Shown: piece after piece, positions 32,729 to 36,892 of the stretch
Position numbering within the stretch: the first letter of the stretch is position 1
Layout of the letters: each line of letters opens with the position of its first letter
Source of the DNA: Succinivibrio dextrinosolvens DSM 3072
GTDB taxonomy: Bacteria; Pseudomonadota; Gammaproteobacteria; Enterobacterales; Succinivibrionaceae
Assembly (NCBI RefSeq): GCF_900167015.1
Contig: NZ_FUXX01000025.1
Location: forward strand, 1 to 36,892
Length of the DNA: 36,892 nucleotides
Direction: 5' to 3'
Notes under the pieces: generated by a model
What the model was told of the DNA's origin: nothing
Seen by the model: the letters and a program-made list of their open reading frames with translations, nothing else
Databases searched by the model: none
Made by a program: the position numbers and the translations under genes

Positions 32729-34564
32729 ATGCCTGATATTATTTTTGATTATAAAAGTTTTTTAAAGACAGTTCCTAACCGTCCTGGTTCCTACCGTATG
32801 TATTCTGATGAGAATACTGTTATTTATGTAGGAAAGGCAAAAGACCTTAAAAAAAGACTGTCGTCATATTTTCTGAAGGAAATCAATCTTAAAACCAGAG
32901 CTCTTATTGAGCATATTCATCATATTGAATTTACGGTTACCTTTTCTGAGGCAGAAGCTTTTATTCTTGAAAACAACCTCATTAAAAAGTATCAGCCTCA
33001 CTACAACATTCTTCTGAGAGATGACAAATCCTATCCATATCTGGTGCTCTCAAAAGGTAAGCATCCCGGACTCTACTATTATCGAGGCAGAAAGAAGATT
33101 GACTGTGAGTACTTCGGTCCATATCCGGATGTTTCTGCTGCCAAGGATAGTTTAAAGCTTTTACAGAAGCTCTTTCCTATAAGACAGTGTGCCGATACTG
33201 TTTATTCTCACCGCTCAAGACCCTGTCTTATGGCTCAGATAGGAAAGTGTCTTGCTCCATGTGTTCCTATGAGCGAGGCTGCTTATAAGAACTACATGCA
33301 GCAGGTTGATTATGTCCGTATGTTTCTAAAAGGACAGAATCAGGATGTTCTAAATGATATTTCTTCAAAAATGGAACAGCATGCTGCTAATCTTGAGTTT
33401 GAAGATGCAGCAAAGCTTCGTGATCAGCTTTTATCATTAAGACGTGTTCAGGAGTCTCAGTCAGTATCAGGTGATCTGATGTTTGATATGGATGTGATAG
33501 GACATGATGAGGAGCAGGATTTATGCTGCAATCATGTTTTATTCATCAGAAAGGGCAGAATTATTGGAACACGTTCCTATTATTCTCAGTGTAATCTTAC
33601 CGACGATAACGATGCTCTTAGTGCCTTTGTAAGTCAGTTCTATTTATCTGATATGCGAGCAGGCATGTATCCTAAAGAGATTATTACAGATACACCTGTT
33701 GCAGATGATAAATCTCTTTGTGAGGCAATAAAAAAGATATCAGGTAAAGATGTTGTTTTTCTGTCTAATGTCCGTTCAGAGAGGGCAAAGTATTTAAAGC
33801 TGGCCAGAGAGAATGCCAGGGCCTCACTTACAGCTAAGCTTGCAGATAAGTCTACGGCAAAACGTCGAATTGATGATCTTGAGAAACTGATTGGTCTTCA
33901 GGGAATCGAGCATATGGAGTGCTACGATATTTCGCACACCATGGGCGAGAATACAGTTGCAAGCTGTGTATCCTTTAACCGTGAAGGACCTGACAGCGCC
34001 AATTACAGGCGATTCAATATTGAATGTATCACTCCTGGTGATGATTTTGCCGCCATGCATCAGGTTTTAACCAGACGCTTTAAAGATCCTACTGAAGGTA
34101 TTATTCCTGATGTTGTCTTTATTGATGGTGGTCGAGGTCAGTTAAAACAGGCTGAAGAGGTTATAGGAGATATCTTCTCAAAGGTCAAAGTTAAGCCCCC
34201 TTTAATTGTAGCTGTAGCAAAAGGCGAGGGCAGAAAGGAAGGTCTGGAGACTCTGATTCGCGGCTATACCAGAGAAGAGATTCATTTATCCCTATCTGAT
34301 CCGGCCCTGCAGATTGTGCTGCACATTCGAGATGAGTCTCACCGTTTTGCTATAACAGGACACAGACACAAACGACAGAAAGCCAGAAGTCATAGTGTAC
34401 TTGAGAATATACAGGGAATAGGACCTAAGCGCAGACAGGCATTACTAAAAAATCTTGGAGGAATTCGAGAGGTTATGAATGCCAGTGTTGAGGAGTTAAA
34501 GAAAGTTCCTGGAATCTCTGAGAGTATGGCTCAGATGATATATGATGAACTGCACTCTTTATAA
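32729..34564 (+). CDS. uvrC: UvrABC system protein C (excinuclease subunit)
   Basis: 611 residues, full length. UvrC makes both incisions in nucleotide excision repair after UvrB loads on a lesion. The N-terminal GIY-YIG nuclease includes GSYRMYSDENTVIYVGKAKD (20-39) and KKRLSSYF. A cysteine cluster, C-x11-C-x7-C-x3-C within QCADTVYSHRSRPC and KCLAPC (about 150-178), has the spacing of the E. coli 4Fe-4S ligands. The UVR motif binding UvrB is LEFEDAAKLRDQLLSL. The RNase-H-like nuclease includes MECYDISHTMGENTVAS and VVFIDGGRGQL. Two C-terminal helix-hairpin-helix motifs (IQGIGPKRRQALLKNLGG, VPGISESMAQMIYDEL) bind DNA. No good RBS is seen before the ATG. Confidence 0.98.
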   Translation: MPDIIFDYKSFLKTVPNRPGSYRMYSDENTVIYVGKAKDLKKRLSSYFLKEINLKTRALIEHIHHIEFTVTFSEAEAFILENNLIKKYQPHYNILLRDDKSYPYLVLSKGKHPGLYYYRGRKKIDCEYFGPYPDVSAAKDSLKLLQKLFPIRQCADTVYSHRSRPCLMAQIGKCLAPCVPMSEAAYKNYMQQVDYVRMFLKGQNQDVLNDISSKMEQHAANLEFEDAAKLRDQLLSLRRVQESQSVSGDLMFDMDVIGHDEEQDLCCNHVLFIRKGRIIGTRSYYSQCNLTDDNDALSAFVSQFYLSDMRAGMYPKEIITDTPVADDKSLCEAIKKISGKDVVFLSNVRSERAKYLKLARENARASLTAKLADKSTAKRRIDDLEKLIGLQGIEHMECYDISHTMGENTVASCVSFNREGPDSANYRRFNIECITPGDDFAAMHQVLTRRFKDPTEGIIPDVVFIDGGRGQLKQAEEVIGDIFSKVKVKPPLIVAVAKGEGRKEGLETLIRGYTREEIHLSLSDPALQIVLHIRDESHRFAITGHRHKRQKARSHSVLENIQGIGPKRRQALLKNLGGIREVMNASVEELKKVPGISESMAQMIYDELHSL

Positions 34565-34606
34565 TCGGTAAACAAATCATTATGTAGCTAATTACTCATC
34601 TTCCGT

Positions 34607-34822
34607 TTATGAAATGACTTCTTTTTTGTTTCTGACTGTTGCTTCCATCTGAGTGATAGATTTTCTTAAGCTATCCAAGTTCTCTTTTGAATAAAAAGGA
34701 TCTAATGAGAGCTCAAATGGGATTTTCTTTTCTCGACAGACCTTCCTTGCAAAAATAGTGAATGCTATTGATAGCAACTTTCCTATTTCTTCCATATGCT
34801 TTATATATACATTTACATTTTG
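34607..34822 (-). pseudogene. RelB/DinJ antitoxin relic
   Basis: The minus frame reads NVNVYIK, then SIAFTIFARKVCREKKIPFEL, then SLDPFYSKENLDSLRKSITQMEA, a classic RelB/DinJ antitoxin (ribbon-helix-helix N-terminus, IPFEL block, YS.EN...L..SI tail). About ten residues of the ribbon-helix-helix are missing between NVNVYIK and EEIGKLL, and the NVNVYIK frame has no usable start (the nearest ATG in frame is at 34793-34795, after the deletion). No RelE/YafQ-type toxin lies downstream, as uvrC ends only 42 bp away. It is best read as a decayed orphan antitoxin. Confidence 0.7.
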
Positions 34823-34895
34823 TTTATGTTCGCTATAATTTATAATAAAACAAAAAATCTGTTTTAATCTACAGCGTAATGATACAAGGATAGAG

Positions 34896-36092
34896 ATGAA
34901 AATATTCAATATAAGATTTGGAAAGAATTATTTATTTCCAAATGGATTTTTTATTGATTTTTGTACGGATGATGGAGTCAGAAGCAATGCTGGTAAACCA
35001 GAATTCTATATGCCTGCATTCAAAATAATACCTGCTTTATACTCTCAGGTTATCATCGGAGTTGTAGGATTAAATGCCACAGGAAAGACTACAATTCTGG
35101 ATGCTATTAGTCTTATCATGAGTATATTAATAGGTGATCAGAAGTTAAATGAAAGCAATGTAAGAACAAGACTGGATAAGTTTTTCTTATTCGATAGTTC
35201 CTCTACATTGGATTTTTGTGTTGAATTTCAGAATAACTCAAAAGTTTATAGATTAGAATCAACTGTCGAATATACTTCAGATTTATATTCTTATAAGCAG
35301 GAAAAGCTAAGCATAACAACAACTTCACAATATAAAAAGAATAAATATTTTTCAGAAGTTAGAACAAGAGATATTGAGAAAGCAGGTAATCATTATCTGA
35401 AGGATGACGTAAGTATTGTCTCTGCAGTTAATAAATGCAATGAAACATATAGTTCAAATCTTCCTTTTGTTAATTCAAATGTTCCTGCATGGTTGGGAAC
35501 AGCCCCAAATGAATTGGTTAAGTGTTTTGATTCGAGCATCAAGACTATCACTATGTTTAAGAATAGCGTATCTAATGCTTTAGAGGTTTCTGTAACATTT
35601 AACAGAAAGGCCGGAAACAAACGTCATTCGAATGAGTCAACGAATCAGAATAAAAAAATACCAATTGACAGCATACTATCTTCAGGAACTATAAAAGGAA
35701 TAACAATGCTGCCTTCTATTATTGAGGTTCTTAAAAATGGAGGCTATTTCATTGCAGATGAATTAGAGAATCATTTTAATAAAAAAATAATAGAGTTTAT
35801 TCTTGGGTTATTTAACGATAAAAGAACTAATCCTAAAGGGGCCTGTTTAATTTTTTCAACTCATTATCCTGAGCTTTTAGATTTTCTTTCTAGAAAAGAC
35901 AATATCTATATAACTACAAGGAATAATGACGATCTTCAGCTCACAAGATTATCAGACTGCAAAGAAGTTCCTAGAAATGATATTTCAAAGAGCAGGATTA
36001 TTCTGTCAAATATAATAAAAGGAACTGCTCCAAAGAAAATTGATTTGGATAATGCAAAAAGACATATTTCATCTTTAGTTGGTGGTATGTAA
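34896..36092 (+). CDS. AAA ATPase (AAA_15/21 type), first gene of an ATPase-TOPRIM pair
   Basis: 398 residues. Walker A is GVVGLNATGKTTILDAISL (55-73). A variable middle follows, then the ABC-like signature ILSSGTIKGITML, Walker B GGYFIADELENHFN and the switch IFSTHYPELLDFL. This is the architecture of SMC-like ATPases in OLD, AbiL and PARIS-type defence systems. The stop overlaps the start of the next gene (TAATG), so the two are co-translated. In known relatives the ATPase holds the TOPRIM partner and releases it on sensing a phage protein; applying that here is inference. Composition is more AT-rich than uvrC, consistent with a transferred module. Confidence 0.85.
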   Translation: MKIFNIRFGKNYLFPNGFFIDFCTDDGVRSNAGKPEFYMPAFKIIPALYSQVIIGVVGLNATGKTTILDAISLIMSILIGDQKLNESNVRTRLDKFFLFDSSSTLDFCVEFQNNSKVYRLESTVEYTSDLYSYKQEKLSITTTSQYKKNKYFSEVRTRDIEKAGNHYLKDDVSIVSAVNKCNETYSSNLPFVNSNVPAWLGTAPNELVKCFDSSIKTITMFKNSVSNALEVSVTFNRKAGNKRHSNESTNQNKKIPIDSILSSGTIKGITMLPSIIEVLKNGGYFIADELENHFNKKIIEFILGLFNDKRTNPKGACLIFSTHYPELLDFLSRKDNIYITTRNNDDLQLTRLSDCKEVPRNDISKSRIILSNIIKGTAPKKIDLDNAKRHISSLVGGM

Positions 36093-36571
36093 TGACTGTT
36101 TTATCTGAATATTCCTATATGTATATTGTTTGCGAAGGTACTAATGAGGAAGAAGTAATAAACTGGATATTAGAAAATAACTATTTTGTTATTGATTCTC
36201 TTAAGGTTAATACTGACTATTCCAGAGCCAGATCGAAAAAAAGTAGTGAAGAGATGGTTCATGAAATTACACAGTACGACTATGACGGCAAGGTTGCTGT
36301 TTTATATGTTCATGACAGCGCAAAAGAAAAATGGCATGGATTAATAAATAGAGCCTGTAATAATGAACTGCTTAATAGTCATATTGATGTTATTGATATC
36401 ATTACAGCTCCTGAAATAGAGGTTCTATATATTTATTCAAATGATGAGCTACTAAAAAAATGGAACAAAGGTTCTAAAGTCAAACCTTCAATTTTCTGTA
36501 AGCAGTATTTGAAATGTAACGATATAAAAAACAAAGGCAAGTTTTTAGAAAAATTTCCGGTTCTTCAGTAA
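36092..36571 (+). CDS. TOPRIM-like (RloB/AbiLii-like) partner protein, possibly C-terminally short
   Basis: 159 residues starting MTVLSEYSYMYIVCEGTNEEEVI. The strand followed by CEGTNEEEVINWIL (Glu15) is a TOPRIM-type opening, and VAVLYVHDSAKEKW holds the Asp expected at the second motif, although the usual D-x-D is reduced to one Asp. Glu in ITAPEIEVLYIYS and SIFCKQYLK follow. RloB-like proteins are usually near 200 residues and extend further past the IFCKxxLK block, so the end (FLEKFPVLQ, then stop) may be truncated. The ISL3 end lies only 57 bp downstream, making insertion damage a possibility. Together with the ATPase it resembles two-gene ATPase/TOPRIM nuclease defence systems. Confidence 0.65.
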   Translation: MTVLSEYSYMYIVCEGTNEEEVINWILENNYFVIDSLKVNTDYSRARSKKSSEEMVHEITQYDYDGKVAVLYVHDSAKEKWHGLINRACNNELLNSHIDVIDIITAPEIEVLYIYSNDELLKKWNKGSKVKPSIFCKQYLKCNDIKNKGKFLEKFPVLQ

Positions 36572-36627
36572 AACTGTGGCTTATGAAAAACTTCTAGTGA
36601 ATATTATCAAATAAATTAAACAAAAAA

Positions 36628-36681
36628 GGGCGTTTTCTCTTAAGATAAAAAAGCACAACAACACTTAAGAAGGAAACGCCC
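36628..36681. repeat. IS-end inverted repeat/hairpin covering the transposase RBS
   Basis: GGGCGTTTTCTCTTAAG (36628-36644) pairs with CTTAAGAAGGAAACGCCC (36664-36681), giving 15 paired bases with a small internal loop and a 19-base loop. The right arm contains AAGGA, the only ribosome binding site for the ATG at 36682. It is probably the left end of the ISL3-type element. Confidence 0.8.
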
Positions 36682-36892
36682 ATGTCTTGTATTGTATCTG
36701 ATTTTTTATCTAAAAACTTCTTTCCTGGCTTCAAGATTACAAATATTTCTTTTTCTGAAGTGTCTGACAGGGATATTACTATTGAGCTTGAACCAGCAGA
36801 ACCTCCAGTCTGTCCACACTGTGGAAGCCATAACGTTGTTGTTCACGAATACAGAGAGAGAGTCATCAAAGATGAAAAGCTGCTAGGCTGTT
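36682..36892 (+). CDS. ISL3-family transposase, N-terminal part, cut by the window edge
   Basis: The frame from ATG reads MSCIVSDFLSKNFFPGFK, then ELEPAEPPVCPHCGSHNVVVHEY and RERVIKDEKLLGC to the edge (70 codons). CPHCGS and the surrounding charged sequence are the N-terminal zinc ribbon of ISL3 transposases; the HTH and DDE domains would follow outside the window. The start directly abuts a hairpin that includes the RBS AAGGA. The visible part is intact. Confidence 0.85.
   Translation, partial: MSCIVSDFLSKNFFPGFKITNISFSEVSDRDITIELEPAEPPVCPHCGSHNVVVHEYRERVIKDEKLLGC

Noticed and set aside
1-36892. tRNA, rRNA or integrase-type attachment site
   Set aside because: No cloverleaf-forming tRNA sequence, rRNA segment or tyrosine/serine integrase gene was noticed on either strand by eye.

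Overview
The window is AT-rich bacterial DNA. The more conserved right part carries metNI, metQ and uvrC of proteobacterial type. UvrC keeps the four-cysteine spacing of the E. coli iron-sulfur cluster. AAA-ATPase-like/PD-(D/E)XK genes and several copies of one IS66-type transposase are also present. This fits a gut gammaproteobacterium, perhaps Succinivibrionaceae; that placement is inference from gene content, not a database result.

Layout. 1-25,300 is an accessory region built as a defence island among decayed insertion sequences. It starts with an IS66 tnpC fragment (1-282) and four orphan genes of unknown function (655-4795). Then come a DUF2971 gene (5048-6166), an IS21 istB relic (6619-7265), an AbiH-family gene (7548-8819), an IS66 relic (8950-9955) and a large SIR2-domain protein resembling defence-associated sirtuins (10201-13293). 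Next is a three-gene cassette: a PIN-like nuclease candidate, a cytosine-5 DNA methyltransferase, and a GHKL (MORC/MutL-type) ATPase with a C-terminal HEPN-like domain (13454-17103). IS1634- and IS66-type relics, an AAA/PD-(D/E)XK gene (18166-19788) and another IS66 relic (20100-21020) follow. The region closes with a three-component ABC system (21219-25311): a candidate nuclease effector, a middle component, and an ABC ATPase broken by one frameshift and one stop codon.

25,311-34,600 looks more like resident chromosome. It holds a large membrane protein with a disordered N-terminus and four YI(A/T)PG motifs, metN-metI with a strong terminator, a DUF4143 AAA ATPase wedged between metI and metQ, metQ, and uvrC. 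The DUF4143 gene is preceded by five repeats spaced exactly 32 bp apart, the most striking unexplained signal in the window. After uvrC come a relB/dinJ antitoxin relic, an AAA ATPase + TOPRIM-like gene pair (34896-36571) that may be another defence system, and the start of an ISL3-type transposase whose ribosome binding site lies inside an IS-end hairpin.

How the genes work together. Most intact accessory genes belong to families linked to phage defence: NAD-consuming SIR2, AbiH, DUF2971, methyltransferase plus GHKL/HEPN, ABC-3C, and AAA plus TOPRIM. The IS fragments around them suggest assembly by repeated insertion and decay. No tRNA, rRNA or CRISPR array was seen.
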